This document shows, piece by piece, positions 7,613 through 16,633 of a stretch of 48,260 nt of DNA; the first letter of the stretch is position 1; every line of letters starts with the position of its first letter. The notes below the pieces were generated by a model. That model had not been told where the DNA came from, searched no databases, and saw only the letters and a list, made by a program, of their open reading frames with translations. Both the position numbers and the translations under genes were made by a program. This DNA comes from Alphaproteobacteria bacterium (GTDB lineage Bacteria; Pseudomonadota; Alphaproteobacteria; Caulobacterales; Aquidulcibacteraceae), in assembly GCA_030430715.1 (NCBI GenBank), contig JAUIJZ010000013.1:1-48260 (forward strand), given 5' to 3'.

Positions 7613-8830
7613 TCAATTGTCCCGCCCAAACAATAGCGCCGCATTACGCCGAGCTAATGAGACATCCATATCCGCATCGTCGAGGACCACGCGGTCGAGC
7701 GCCACCGCGTCGGCCGTGAACGACCAGTTCCAATAGCGAAGCACGGTTTGCGCCTTGGCTGTCGCCAGCGTGTCAAACACGTAGACGCAACGTCCAAGCG
7801 AATTGTCGGTTGTGGTCGGGTCGCCATTAGGCCGTCTCAAGCCGCGCCACAATGCGAGCAGCGCCGGCCGTTTCAGACCTACAGCCTTACAAAATACGCC
7901 AATCGCTTCGCCGCCGGCATCGGTCAGAATCTGCGATGCCGTGGTTGGTTTGATTCCGGAAAGATGCGCGATTTCGCGGATCAAATTGCGATCGACGCCA
8001 TGCTCCATCGCCTGTAACGCGCCCTCCAAAGAACCATGCGGGCTTTGCGCGGCGGCGGCGCGATTGCGTTGGCGCCGCTCAATCACCTGCATGGCTTTGC
8101 GGGTATCGGCGTCCGACCACGCCTCCTTGGCCGCGAGCTTGAACACCTCCGCAAGCTCTTGAATGAGAATGCTCCGATCGACAGCGAAACGACGTAGGAT
8201 GTTCACCCGCGCCTCAAAATCCGCCCACCAAAACAAGACCAAAGCTTGTGTCGGGCGCATTTCCGAGCGCGCCGCCAACAGAGGCGGCAGACTTGGGGCC
8301 TGACGCGAACGCGCCACCACCAGATCGACGCCATAACTGGAAAGCCGCGCCGTTTGATTGCGCAGCACCGCCTCCATCACGCCGACATCGCCCGTTTGCA
8401 GCAGCGCGTCCGTTACCGGCTCGCTCAGACCGCGCCGGCGCGCAAGCGCCATCCAGTGCGCGGCGACGCTGACGCGCACGGCTGCGATCAAGTCAGAATC
8501 GTCAAAACCGACGCCCGCCTCCAGAAGCGGACCGGCGACGCTGATTTCATCCCGCGCCAAGTAGCGCAGCAGCGCCTTTGGAGCGTCCCGAATTCTAGTC
8601 ACCCCGGCTGCGCAACGTTGTCTGAGATCGACACTGGCGGTGCGTAGCAGGCCAACAAGAATATCGGCTGCAAGTTGGCGCTCATGGCCCGGAATACGGC
8701 TTTCCGGCCACGCAACGATCTCACACAATCGTTGAATCAGCGCCTCACGCGCCGCAGGCATGTGCGCCTCGCCGAGTTCAAGCGGCTCCGGCGTCAGGGG
8801 TTCGAGGCGAGACTGATTCGAAGCCGACAT
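7613..8830 (-). CDS. DUF2336 domain protein
   Basis: A 405-residue soluble protein rich in alpha-helical, Ala/Leu/Arg-rich repeats, typical of the DUF2336 family that is widespread in Alphaproteobacteria (Caulobacter, Rhizobiales). Recognisable parts are AADILVGLLRTASVDLRQRCAAG near the N-terminus, ETSVAGPLLEAG-like segments around residue 100, and a C-terminal third containing ALVGLKRPALLALWRG-type helices. No catalytic motif or membrane segment is visible. The ATG at 8828-8830 is preferred to a GTG four codons upstream; neither has a clear ribosome binding site. It is divergent from the MFS gene across about 98 bases. DUF2336 proteins have been linked to cell-envelope and stress phenotypes in some species but have no agreed biochemical role. 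Confidence 0.75.
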   Translation of the reverse strand: MSASNQSRLEPLTPEPLELGEAHMPAAREALIQRLCEIVAWPESRIPGHERQLAADILVGLLRTASVDLRQRCAAGVTRIRDAPKALLRYLARDEISVAGPLLEAGVGFDDSDLIAAVRVSVAAHWMALARRRGLSEPVTDALLQTGDVGVMEAVLRNQTARLSSYGVDLVVARSRQAPSLPPLLAARSEMRPTQALVLFWWADFEARVNILRRFAVDRSILIQELAEVFKLAAKEAWSDADTRKAMQVIERRQRNRAAAAQSPHGSLEGALQAMEHGVDRNLIREIAHLSGIKPTTASQILTDAGGEAIGVFCKAVGLKRPALLALWRGLRRPNGDPTTTDNSLGRCVYVFDTLATAKAQTVLRYWNWSFTADAVALDRVVLDDADMDVSLARRNAALLFGRDN

Positions 8831-8858
8831 AGCGATGACCACGTGAACACGCGTGGCG

Positions 8859-8880
8859 TTAATCTCTCGTCAACGACGAG
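8859..8880. promoter_or_regulatory. Possible regulatory site between divergent DUF2336 and MFS genes
   Basis: TTAA at 8859-8862 and TCAA at 8870-8873 are separated by seven bases, one mismatch from the CtrA box TTAA-N7-TTAA of Caulobacterales. Overlapping it is a perfect palindrome CTCGTC-AAC-GACGAG (8866-8880). CACGTG also occurs at 8840-8845. These are sequence matches only, and short motifs of this kind arise by chance. Confidence 0.2.
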
Positions 8881-8928
8881 GCGTGGGCGCTGGACGTTCT
8901 AGCCCGCCCGGCTCTAAGCAGATCGGCG

Positions 8929-10218
8929 ATGGACGTGAGGGACGACATCACAAAGCGCGAGGGGGAGCGACGCGGCATCGGCGCGGAGCTTGCCTTCTAC
9001 TACGCGTTAGTCGCCTGCTACTTTTTCGCGTTCGGCATGCAATTCGTGCTGTTCCCCTCGCTGGCCGCCTTCATCCTGCACGCCAGCCCGGAGGGTGTGG
9101 GCTGGGCGCAATCGGCGCTTTCAGCGCCGATGTTCTGTTTGCTGCTCTTCGGCGGCCTTGTGGCGGAGCGCGCGCGCGCCGGCCCGTTCATCGCCCAAAC
9201 CTATGTATTGATGGCCGCCGCCACGATGGCGCTTTATCTCGTCGTCACCGCTGGCTTGCTCACCTATCCCCTGCTGATCGCTTACGCCATCTTCGTCGGC
9301 GCGTGCGCGGCTTTAGCGATGCCGGTTCGCGACGCCGCGCTCAATGGCGTTGTGGCGCGCGCATTCGCGTCTGGCCGGCGCACCAATCTTGCCACGACGG
9401 CCGCCACCACCACCGCCGTACAGATTGCGGCGCAGATCGCCGGCATCGTCATCGCGCGCTCGGCCGGCGCCAATCCCAGCGCGTATCTGGCCATTCAAGC
9501 GATTGCGCTTCTGCTTGGCGCGGCGGTCGCGCTCATGTTGCGCGCCCCTAAACCCGTCGGCCATGAGCACACCGTAAGCGGCGCGTTTCGCGACATGCGC
9601 GATGGCCTGAGCTATTCGTTCCGCAACGCCATCATGTCGCCCATGCTGATTTCAGCGGCCTATGTCGGCGTCTTCATCGTCGGTTCGTTTCAAGTGTTGT
9701 TTCCGCTCATTGTCCGCGATGAATACGGGGGCGATGCCGCAACGCAGGCTGGCCGCCTGGCGACTTTGCTCGCATGCTTCTGGGGCGCCTCGTTCGTCTC
9801 TGCGGCGACGCTCAGTGCGCTAAAGCCGCTGCGCCGCCCCGGACGCGCACTCATCATCACCCACATGATCAGCGCAGCGGCGCTTTTGACCTTCTTCTGG
9901 CACAAGCCATTCTTGGTGTTCGCCGCGATCGTCGTCGCGTGGGGCCTCGCCGCGGGCGTGACCATTTCCATGAGCCGCACAATTGTACAAGGCGCCGCGA
10001 GCCACCGGTATCTCGGCCGCGTTCTTGCTGTCTATTCGATGGGGTTCATGGGCGGAGCGCCCATTGGTTCTGCCATCACCGGATATGCGGTGGCGCATAT
10101 GGGAACGCAAGCCGCCGCGCTGATCCCCAGCATCGGCCTTGCGCTTGCTTCAATCATCTTGGCGACGACGACTCCGCTGTGGCGCTTTACGCCGACAGCG
10201 GAGCATGCCGATGCCTAA
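8929..10218 (+). CDS. MFS transporter
   Basis: A 429-residue protein with about 12 hydrophobic helices and a short polar N-terminus, of the major facilitator superfamily. The layout, two halves of six helices with a central loop around residues 205-225 (KPVGHEHTVSGAFRDMRDG), resembles the EntS/MFS_3 group, whose N-terminal half has VGWAQSALSAP followed by the GGLVAERARAG loop, equivalent to the family's motif A region. The ATG at 8929 has only a weak ribosome binding site. Substrate is not predictable from sequence. The gene is transcribed away from the DUF2336 gene and ends six bases before the stop of the next, convergent gene. Confidence 0.85.
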   Translation: MDVRDDITKREGERRGIGAELAFYYALVACYFFAFGMQFVLFPSLAAFILHASPEGVGWAQSALSAPMFCLLLFGGLVAERARAGPFIAQTYVLMAAATMALYLVVTAGLLTYPLLIAYAIFVGACAALAMPVRDAALNGVVARAFASGRRTNLATTAATTTAVQIAAQIAGIVIARSAGANPSAYLAIQAIALLLGAAVALMLRAPKPVGHEHTVSGAFRDMRDGLSYSFRNAIMSPMLISAAYVGVFIVGSFQVLFPLIVRDEYGGDAATQAGRLATLLACFWGASFVSAATLSALKPLRRPGRALIITHMISAAALLTFFWHKPFLVFAAIVVAWGLAAGVTISMSRTIVQGAASHRYLGRVLAVYSMGFMGGAPIGSAITGYAVAHMGTQAAALIPSIGLALASIILATTTPLWRFTPTAEHADA

Positions 10219-10224
10219 AATTGT

Positions 10225-10608
10225 TTAGCGGCGTCCCTGCGGACGCGCGTTGAACTCTTCAACTTCAGCCACCCAACCATCGCGCGCGGCGGCGGCTGCT
10301 TGGTTGGCTTCATTGAATTGATCACGCAGCGAATTCGCGCGGTGGATCGCCGCCGCCGCTTCATTACGGCGGCACTCCAGCGCGGTATTGGTCGCTTCCA
10401 TCCAAGTGTTGAAAGCGGTGTTTCCGTCCGTCATTTGTTGCGCGTTGGCTTCGGCGCCATCGGGCAAATCAGTCGGGATCGCGGGAGGCGCCGCGCATGC
10501 GGACTCTGCTGGCGGCGCCGGCGGCGCGGCCGGCGTTTCTTCGGTTTGAGCGGCCGCAGTGCCGGCCATGATGAGCGCCGCTACCGCCGCGCCAAGTATC
10601 ATTCGCAT
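10225..10608 (-). CDS. Small exported protein of unknown function
   Basis: A 127-residue protein with a clear signal peptide (MRMILGAAVAALIMAGTAAAQ, cleavage expected after AAAQ near residue 21), then a Pro/Ala/Glu-rich stretch and a helical C-terminal half rich in Ala, Asn and Glu. Two cysteines (in SACAAPP and ALECRRN) could form a disulfide. The start ATG 10606-10608 is supported by GAGGAGCG upstream; the open frame extends further but without a signal sequence. It lies downstream of the TonB-like gene in the same direction with a 95-base gap, so it may belong to the envelope functions of that region. I do not recognise a family. Confidence 0.72.
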   Translation of the reverse strand: MRMILGAAVAALIMAGTAAAQTEETPAAPPAPPAESACAAPPAIPTDLPDGAEANAQQMTDGNTAFNTWMEATNTALECRRNEAAAAIHRANSLRDQFNEANQAAAAARDGWVAEVEEFNARPQGRR

Positions 10609-10703
10609 CAATCGCTCCTCGCCTTGTTTCGAAAAATCCATGGCCCTCTGCCCCCCGCATGTCGAGCCAAAACGCGGCCAAAATGCGGTGCTACACAAAG
10701 GTG

Positions 10704-11294
10704 TTATTGCAATTCGAACGGCACACGCATGCGATAACGCCCCTCGACCGCAACGCCGTCACGCATCGCTGGCGCCATTTGGTGTTCCGCCGCGATCCGC
10801 ATCGCCGCATCGCCAAAGTTCCAGCCGGCAGGGCTCTCTTGGGCGACGCCGCAATTCAACCGCCCGCTCACCGCGACCAGGCAATCCAGCACGACCTCGC
10901 CTTCAACGGCCCGCGCCAGCGCGCGGCGCGGGTAATAGCGCGCCAAATCGCTCGGAACATGCCGCCAATGCGGATTGGTGATGACCGGCGGCCCGATATC
11001 TGTCGCGACGGCGACATCGCCAAGACTGGAAAGCGTGTTCGCCGCAAAGCTCGCGGACGGCGCATCAATGGACGCAATTGTTAGCTCGCCAGTGCGTATT
11101 GGCGCAGGAGACGCTTCCGTTGGCGGCGCGGGTGGAAGCAGCGGCTCCACCACCTCGACAACCGGCCCCGACAAGACCGGTTCACTGCGCATTATTGTGA
11201 AGCTCATCGACATCGCAGCGATCACGGCCGCACCAAGCAAAGCCGCCGATGCCGCAAACGAGCTTGTCCGCACGCCTACATCAATCACGTTCAC
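10704..11294 (-). CDS. Second TonB-like energy transducer (C-terminal TonB domain)
   Basis: A protein of 196 residues if it starts at the GTG 11292-11294, chosen because AGGGAGG lies five bases upstream; ATG at 11318 and TTG at 11345 are in-frame alternatives with poor sites. It has one N-terminal membrane helix (about residues 12-32), a moderately Pro-rich linker (LLPPAPPTEASPAPI) and a C-terminal domain (about 115-196). That domain parallels the neighbouring TonB: ARYYPRRALARAVEGEVVLDCLV and GWNFGDAAMRIAAEHQMAPAMRDG, against RYYPDRALQRGQEGRVTLDCLV and GWGFGDAAIRISRSFRMAPATRDG. It therefore looks like a duplicate of tonB whose periplasmic spacer is much shorter. It lies behind a strong hairpin that follows tonB and may be expressed less or separately. 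Confidence 0.78.
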   Translation of the reverse strand: MNVIDVGVRTSSFAASAALLGAAVIAAMSMSFTIMRSEPVLSGPVVEVVEPLLPPAPPTEASPAPIRTGELTIASIDAPSASFAANTLSSLGDVAVATDIGPPVITNPHWRHVPSDLARYYPRRALARAVEGEVVLDCLVAVSGRLNCGVAQESPAGWNFGDAAMRIAAEHQMAPAMRDGVAVEGRYRMRVPFELQ

Positions 11295-11376
11295 ACTCAC
11301 CTCCCTTAGCGCTTGCATGCGCTTTTGGATGAGCGTGCGCTTCAATGCTGACGTGCGCTAATCACGCGCGCGCGAG

Positions 11377-11432
11377 GCAGATCACGTACGCGCGAAACCG
11401 CGAGGCTTTGAACCTCGCGGCTTCTGATCTGC
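11377..11432 (-). terminator. Two-tier hairpin after tonB, probable terminator or attenuator
   Basis: The inner stem is CCGCGAGG (11398-11405) with CCTCGCGG (11413-11420) around a seven-base loop, a perfect 8-bp stem. The outer arms GCAGATCA (11377-11384) and TGATCTGC (11425-11432) are also perfectly complementary. On the minus strand the inner stem is followed by TTTCGCG. It begins a few bases past the tonB stop codon and lies between tonB and the second TonB-like gene, so it may terminate the exb-tonB transcript or reduce read-through. Confidence 0.55.
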
Positions 11433-11435
11433 GTA

Positions 11436-12029
<594 letters not shown>

Positions 12030-12032
12030 GAT

Positions 12033-12491
<459 letters not shown>

Positions 12492-12494
12492 GGG

Positions 12495-12965
12495 CTACCT
12501 CCGCCGATCTTCGGCGACGAGGCCGATCTTGGTGAACCCGCGGTTTTGCAGCTGGTTCATCACCCGCACGACGTTGCGATAGGCGGTGTTGGCGTCGGCG
12601 CGGATGTAGATGCGCTGATCCTTCACCTCGAAATCGTCGTCACGAATGAGCGGTGTGTTGTCCTGCACCGCTTCGTATGTGCGCTGCCCGACATCGGCCA
12701 GCGCCACGGCGTCATTCATCACGTAGACTTCCATCCCAGCGCCGCTGTCGGTGATCGACACCCAAGTCGGACGTGGCGGCCGCTGTGACGGCTGAATCTT
12801 CGAAGTCGGCATATCGACCTCGATGTCCACGCTCGAAATGGGCGCGGCGATCATGAAGATGATCAGCAGCACGAGCATGATGTCGATGAACGGGATCACG
12901 TTTGGATCCGCGTTCACGTCCATACCGCGACCGCCGCCACCTCCACTGGATACTTTACCCGCCAT
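12495..12965 (-). CDS. exbD1: ExbD/TolR-type biopolymer transport protein (first copy)
   Basis: A 156-residue ExbD-family protein with a glycine-rich N-terminus (SSGGGGGRG), one membrane helix with the functional Asp28 in NVIPFIDIMLVLLIIFM, and a periplasmic domain ending in RIYIRADANTAYRNVVRVMNQLQNRGFTKIGL. It is clearly paralogous to the next gene. The 28-base gap after exbB contains a good ribosome binding site (GGAGG). The pair of exbD genes between exbB and tonB is a usual arrangement in Caulobacterales and Sphingomonadales, where large numbers of TonB-dependent receptors are served. Confidence 0.92.
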   Translation of the reverse strand: MAGKVSSGGGGGRGMDVNADPNVIPFIDIMLVLLIIFMIAAPISSVDIEVDMPTSKIQPSQRPPRPTWVSITDSGAGMEVYVMNDAVALADVGQRTYEAVQDNTPLIRDDDFEVKDQRIYIRADANTAYRNVVRVMNQLQNRGFTKIGLVAEDRRR

Positions 12966-12993
12966 TGGGGGTCCTCCAATGCTCGGTTAAAGC

Positions 12994-13842
12994 TCAGCCC
13001 GCGCGGCGGTCCATGTCGCGCGAAACCAGCGCGATGAACTCAGCGGCGAAGTCATCCAACTTGGTCGCCTGCTTCGAAATTTGCTTGGCGGCGAAGTTGT
13101 AGATGAGCACCGCCGGAATAGCGGCTGCGAGACCAGCGGCGGTGGCGAGCAGAGCGCCGGCGATACCCGGAGCAACAACGGCCAGCGACGTGGTTTGCGT
13201 TTTCGCGATGCCGACGAAGGCCACCATGATGCCCCAGACGGTGCCGAACAGACCGATAAACGGCGCGTTCGCGCCGATCGACGCAAGGAAGGTCATCGAG
13301 GAACCGAGATCGTCCAGGTGCTCGTTCTGACGGGTCGCCATGGCCGATTGCACGCGCTGCATCGTGTGATCGCGCGCATCGCGCATCGTGTAGAGGCCGA
13401 GATCCTGCGTGCGGCGCACTTCCGCCATGCCGGCGTCGAACATCGACTTGATGCCGGAGTTCGGCATCTTGCGAACGATGGCTTCAGCTTCTTCGACCGA
13501 GTTGGCCTTGCGGAATGCGGCAAGGAAGTTCTTCGTTTGCGAAGACGCTTTGCGCATCACGTAGATTTTTTCGAACAGCAGCGCGACGGCGTAAACGGCG
13601 CACAGGCCGAGAATGATCATAACGCCCATCTCAACGCCGTTGAGGTGGACGAACAGCTCGATCATGCTGACGTCTTGCTGACCGGAGGCCTCAGCGGCCG
13701 CGGCAGCGCCACGTTCCTTGGCGCTCGCCAGTTCTTCCGCGGAGGGCGCCGCCGCCGGCGTCGCTTCCGGCGCGGCGCCGGGTTCTGCGGCTGGCGCCGC
13801 GGCTTGCTGAGCAAACGTCAGCAGCGAATTCATCAACGTCAT
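12994..13842 (-). CDS. exbB: ExbB/TolQ-type proton channel protein
   Basis: A 282-residue ExbB protein. Residues 1-55 are an Ala/Pro/Glu-rich extension, partly like a signal or flexible region ([20 protein letters not shown]). Three membrane helices follow, at about 70-92, 175-200 and 215-240. The MotA/TolQ/ExbB domain is marked by [28 protein letters not shown] and [24 protein letters not shown]. It is the first gene of the exb-tonB operon and starts at the ATG 13840-13842. A plausible promoter with TTGACA lies about 200 bases upstream. Confidence 0.93.
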   Translation of the reverse strand: MTLMNSLLTFAQQAAAPAAEPGAAPEATPAAAPSAEELASAKERGAAAAAEASGQQDVSMIELFVHLNGVEMGVMIILGLCAVYAVALLFEKIYVMRKASSQTKNFLAAFRKANSVEEAEAIVRKMPNSGIKSMFDAGMAEVRRTQDLGLYTMRDARDHTMQRVQSAMATRQNEHLDDLGSSMTFLASIGANAPFIGLFGTVWGIMVAFVGIAKTQTTSLAVVAPGIAGALLATAAGLAAAIPAVLIYNFAAKQISKQATKLDDFAAEFIALVSRDMDRRAG

Positions 13843-14278
13843 GGGTGTGTCCTTCTGCCTACCGTACTTCCTCTGAGGGCCGCTCGCGCCTCGGCGCTCG
13901 CGCGCGGCGGCGCCGCGAACTCATTCGTCTCAAGATGGAGTATGAGCGCCCGCCGAGGTTCGGCGAAGCTGAAGCATCCTCCCATATCTCCGTTTGGGCG
14001 GCCGCATATTGTGCGGTTCTCGTGTCCCAGACGGCTCTCGACGCGTCTAAATTTTCGGAAAACTTGCCGTTGTCAACGTCTCCCAAACAGCAGGCGATCT
14101 TGCGACCGCCGTCCCCTCAAGGAGGGGAAATGCCCTGCCGTCCCCCGAGCCGCAACCAAAACTTTCGTGAACGTCATGCATTCCGCTACTTAGGTCCCGT
14201 GCGCCGCATCCTTGAATTCCCCGTGCGGGCGCAAAATTGACGGTCGAACGGATCGATCACAAAAACAGGAGCAAGCTC
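13843..14278. other. 436-base intergenic region between exbB and bolA
   Basis: The longest non-coding stretch of the window, separating divergent exbB and bolA. Open frames cross it but none has a family match or a good ribosome binding site. I see a promoter candidate for exbB (14047-14076), a small perfect hairpin CCCCTC-AAG-GAGGGG (14113-14127) and a weak plus-strand promoter candidate near 14210-14240 for bolA. No tRNA-like or repeat structure is evident. Confidence 0.6.
14047..14076 (-). promoter_or_regulatory. Predicted promoter of the exbB operon
   Basis: On the minus strand TTGACA (14071-14076) is a perfect -35 match, followed after 17-18 bases by AATTTA/ATTTAG (14047-14053) as -10. 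Transcription would start near 14040, giving an untranslated leader of about 200 bases before exbB. Confidence 0.4.
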
Positions 14279-14509
14279 ATGGCCATGGCTGCGGACGAGT
14301 TGGAAGCATTGTTGCGCAGCGCCTTCGCGGACGCCGACATATCGATCATCGATCTGGCCGGGGATGGCGATCACTATCGCGCAATCATCCGCTCCAGCGC
14401 CTTCGCCGGCAAAAGCCGCGTTGCGCAACACCAGATGGTATATGCGGCGCTACAAGGCCGCATGGGCGGAGAATTGCATGCCCTGGCGCTCGACACTGGC
14501 GCAAAATAG
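14279..14509 (+). CDS. bolA: BolA-family protein
   Basis: A 76-residue BolA-like protein that begins MAMAADELEALLRSAFADAD. The start ATG 14279 has CAGGAG seven to eight bases upstream; the open frame extends 14 codons further to a TTG with no site. The fold signature is DGDHYRAIIRSSAFAGKSRVAQHQMVYAALQG, containing the family's DG-x-HF-like core (DGDHYRA) and the helix with the conserved histidine of the RVAQHQMVY segment. BolA proteins form [2Fe-2S]-bridged complexes with monothiol glutaredoxins in iron-sulfur trafficking and iron sensing. The next gene is exactly that glutaredoxin, 59 bases downstream. Confidence 0.9.
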   Translation: MAMAADELEALLRSAFADADISIIDLAGDGDHYRAIIRSSAFAGKSRVAQHQMVYAALQGRMGGELHALALDTGAK

Positions 14510-14568
14510 AGCCGCGCCATTGCCCATGCCGGGCAACGCCATTACCTCGCTCCCAGGAGCTTGAACGC

Positions 14569-14898
14569 ATGACCGTTACGCACGACCGCATCAAAGATAT
14601 CGTCGCAGCCCACGACGTCGTCCTTTTCATGAAGGGCACTGCCGACCAGCCGCGCTGCGGCTTCTCAGATCAGGTCGTGCGCATCCTCGATCATATCGGC
14701 GCCCCCTTCCACGACGTAAACGTGCTCGCGGATGAAGACATCCGCCAGGGCGTCAAGGATTTCGCCAATTGGCCGACAATCCCGCAGCTTTACATCAAAG
14801 GCGAGTTTGTCGGCGGCTGCGACATCGTCCGGGAAATGTTCCAGACCGGTGAGCTCAAGCAATTCCTGAGCGAAAAAGGCGTCTCACTCGCCGCCTGA
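14569..14898 (+). CDS. grxD: Monothiol glutaredoxin Grx4/GrxD
   Basis: A 109-residue monothiol glutaredoxin with the CGFS active-site motif at residues 30-33 (after MKGTADQPR), the WPTIPQLYIKGEFVGGCDIV segment that binds glutathione (cis-proline in TIPQ), and the usual length of the family. It ligates a [2Fe-2S] cluster with glutathione and passes it on, or shares it with BolA. The ATG at 14569 has CAGGAG eight bases upstream. The bolA-grxD pairing is found throughout Alphaproteobacteria. The gene converges on the HtrA-like gene with a 14-base gap. Confidence 0.95.
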   Translation: MTVTHDRIKDIVAAHDVVLFMKGTADQPRCGFSDQVVRILDHIGAPFHDVNVLADEDIRQGVKDFANWPTIPQLYIKGEFVGGCDIVREMFQTGELKQFLSEKGVSLAA

Positions 14899-14912
14899 TT
14901 GCCAACGGCCGG

Positions 14913-15899
14913 TCAAGCGCTATGGCGCAGCTCCGGCCGCTGTTTGACTTCAAGTCCAAGGCGCACCAGCAGACCATCGCGTAAGATTTCCAACGTCACC
15001 CGCTTGCCGATGCGCTCGCGCGTCAGCAGCTTGTGGATGTCGTCCACCGAGACTGTTTTTTCGCCATCCAGCTTCAGCACGACGTCGCCAACGCGTAGTC
15101 CAGCCTGATCGGCAGGGCCGCCATTCGAGACGGCGACAACAAGCACGCCGCTTTCGGCGCTCAAATCGAGCCGGCGCACCAACGCGCGTGAGAGGTCTTG
15201 AGTTTGGCCGGCGATACCGAACCACCCGCGCGCGACACGCCCATCCCGCATCAATTCAGGAATGATCCGCTTTGCTGTATTGATCGGCACGGCAAAGCAG
15301 AGCCCTTGCGCGCCGCCAATGATGGCCGTGTTCACGCCGATCACGCCGCCATGCGAATCCACCAGAGCGCCGCCAGAATTTCCCGGATTGAGCGCCGCAT
15401 CGGTCTGGATGACGTCTTCGATCAACCGCCCGCTTTCGCCACGCAGCGTGCGCCGCAATGCCGAGATCACGCCAACCGTGACCGTCGCCTGCAAGCCCAA
15501 CGGATTGCCGATGGCGATCGACAATTCGCCAACCTGCAAATCATCGGAATCGCCCAGCCCGGCGGCGCTGTGTCCGCGTCCGTCCAAGCGCAATAATGCG
15601 AGATCGGTATCCGGATCCGCGCCCACGATCTCCGCACCGACGACGCTACCGTCGTGCAACACGCCCTCAACCCTGCCCGCACCGCGCACGACATGGTTGT
15701 TGGTCAGCGCATAGCCGTCCGGAGAGATGATCACGCCGGACCCTGCGCCATCATAAAGCTCGCGCGCGCGGCTGGTGCGCCGCACGCCAATAACGGCCGG
15801 GCCCACGCTATCCACGACTTGAACCACAGTTTCAGAAAAGCCGTCTCGAGGGCCGCGCCGGCGCGGCGCCGAGACGAAAGTGCTCTTGCGACCGAACAT
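14913..15899 (-). CDS. HtrA-like trypsin-fold serine protease with PDZ domain, no signal peptide
   Basis: A 328-residue protein with a trypsin-like protease domain and one C-terminal PDZ domain. The catalytic triad is intact: His69 in LTNNHVV, Asp99 in DPDTDLALLRL and Ser175 in NPGNSGG. The PDZ domain spans about 235-315 (GGPADQAGLRVGDVVLKLDGE). The N-terminus (MFGRKSTFVSAPRRRGPRDG) is basic and hydrophilic, so no signal peptide or membrane anchor is seen and the protein may be cytoplasmic, unlike the DegP-type enzyme near the right end of the window. A GTG two codons upstream is an alternative start. It is divergent from the DUF502 gene. Confidence 0.85.
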   Translation of the reverse strand: MFGRKSTFVSAPRRRGPRDGFSETVVQVVDSVGPAVIGVRRTSRARELYDGAGSGVIISPDGYALTNNHVVRGAGRVEGVLHDGSVVGAEIVGADPDTDLALLRLDGRGHSAAGLGDSDDLQVGELSIAIGNPLGLQATVTVGVISALRRTLRGESGRLIEDVIQTDAALNPGNSGGALVDSHGGVIGVNTAIIGGAQGLCFAVPINTAKRIIPELMRDGRVARGWFGIAGQTQDLSRALVRRLDLSAESGVLVVAVSNGGPADQAGLRVGDVVLKLDGEKTVSVDDIHKLLTRERIGKRVTLEILRDGLLVRLGLEVKQRPELRHSA

Positions 15900-15979
15900 G
15901 CTCACAAAAGTAAGAATGCGTTCGCGGTTCCGCTAGGCCCACGCTTTGCGGAAGCCGCTTCTTAGCCTACATCCGACGC

Positions 15980-16633
15980 ATGGACTCCCCCCGCGCCGAT
16001 TTCAACTTCCTCGCCTGGCTGCGCAATTCGTTCCTGGCTGGAATTGCGGTCGTGTTGCCGTTCGTCGTCACCATCTGGCTGATCTGGATGGTGGTCACGT
16101 TCATCGACAACAATGTCGAGCCGCTCATTCCCGATCGGCTCGATTTCTTCAAAGAGTTCCCTGGCGGCGGGGTATTGATCGCCATTGCCGCTTTGACCTT
16201 GGTCGGCGCGCTGGCCGGTAATCTCATCGGGCGGTTGATCGTCGAAGCCGCAGACCGCGGCATCGCAAACTTGCCGCTGGTGCGCTCGATCTATGGCGGC
16301 GCCAAGCAGGTGTTCAAACAGGTCGCCGCGCCCGAGCGAACGTCTTTCAAGCAAGCCGTTCTGGTCGAGTTCCCGAAGCCCGGCGCTTGGGCCATCGGCT
16401 TCGTCACCAACGAAGACACCGCCGAAGTGGCGCACGATATCGGCGTGGACCTTGTGGCCGTTTACGTGCCCCAAGCCCCGATCCCGACATCAGGCTTCCT
16501 GCTCTATCTGCGCCGGGACGAGCTAAAACCGCTTGCGATCAGCCCCGAGGAAGCGCTGAAGCGCGTCATCTCGCTCGGCATCATTCGTGATGCGAGCAAT
16601 GGTCCACCCGGCCTGCCGCCTACTGAATCTTGA
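15980..16633 (+). CDS. DUF502 membrane protein
   Basis: A 217-residue protein of the DUF502 family. It has two membrane helices (about residues 17-40 and 63-85), then a soluble C-terminal part. Family hallmarks are NSFLAGIAVVLPFVVTIWLI, GNLIGRLIVE, LPLVRSIYGGAKQVFKQV and GFLLYLRRDELKPL. The last few residues before the stop (GPPGLPPTES) overlap the 3' end of the convergent ppk2 gene by 14 bases. Function is unknown. In many proteobacteria the gene is near membrane or envelope genes, but no partner is obvious here. Confidence 0.88.
   Translation: MDSPRADFNFLAWLRNSFLAGIAVVLPFVVTIWLIWMVVTFIDNNVEPLIPDRLDFFKEFPGGGVLIAIAALTLVGALAGNLIGRLIVEAADRGIANLPLVRSIYGGAKQVFKQVAAPERTSFKQAVLVEFPKPGAWAIGFVTNEDTAEVAHDIGVDLVAVYVPQAPIPTSGFLLYLRRDELKPLAISPEEALKRVISLGIIRDASNGPPGLPPTES

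Noticed and set aside
13081-14193. A 370-codon plus-strand frame across exbB and the intergenic region
   Set aside because: It is antisense to an unmistakable exbB, has a composition typical of GC-driven shadow frames and no recognisable domain.
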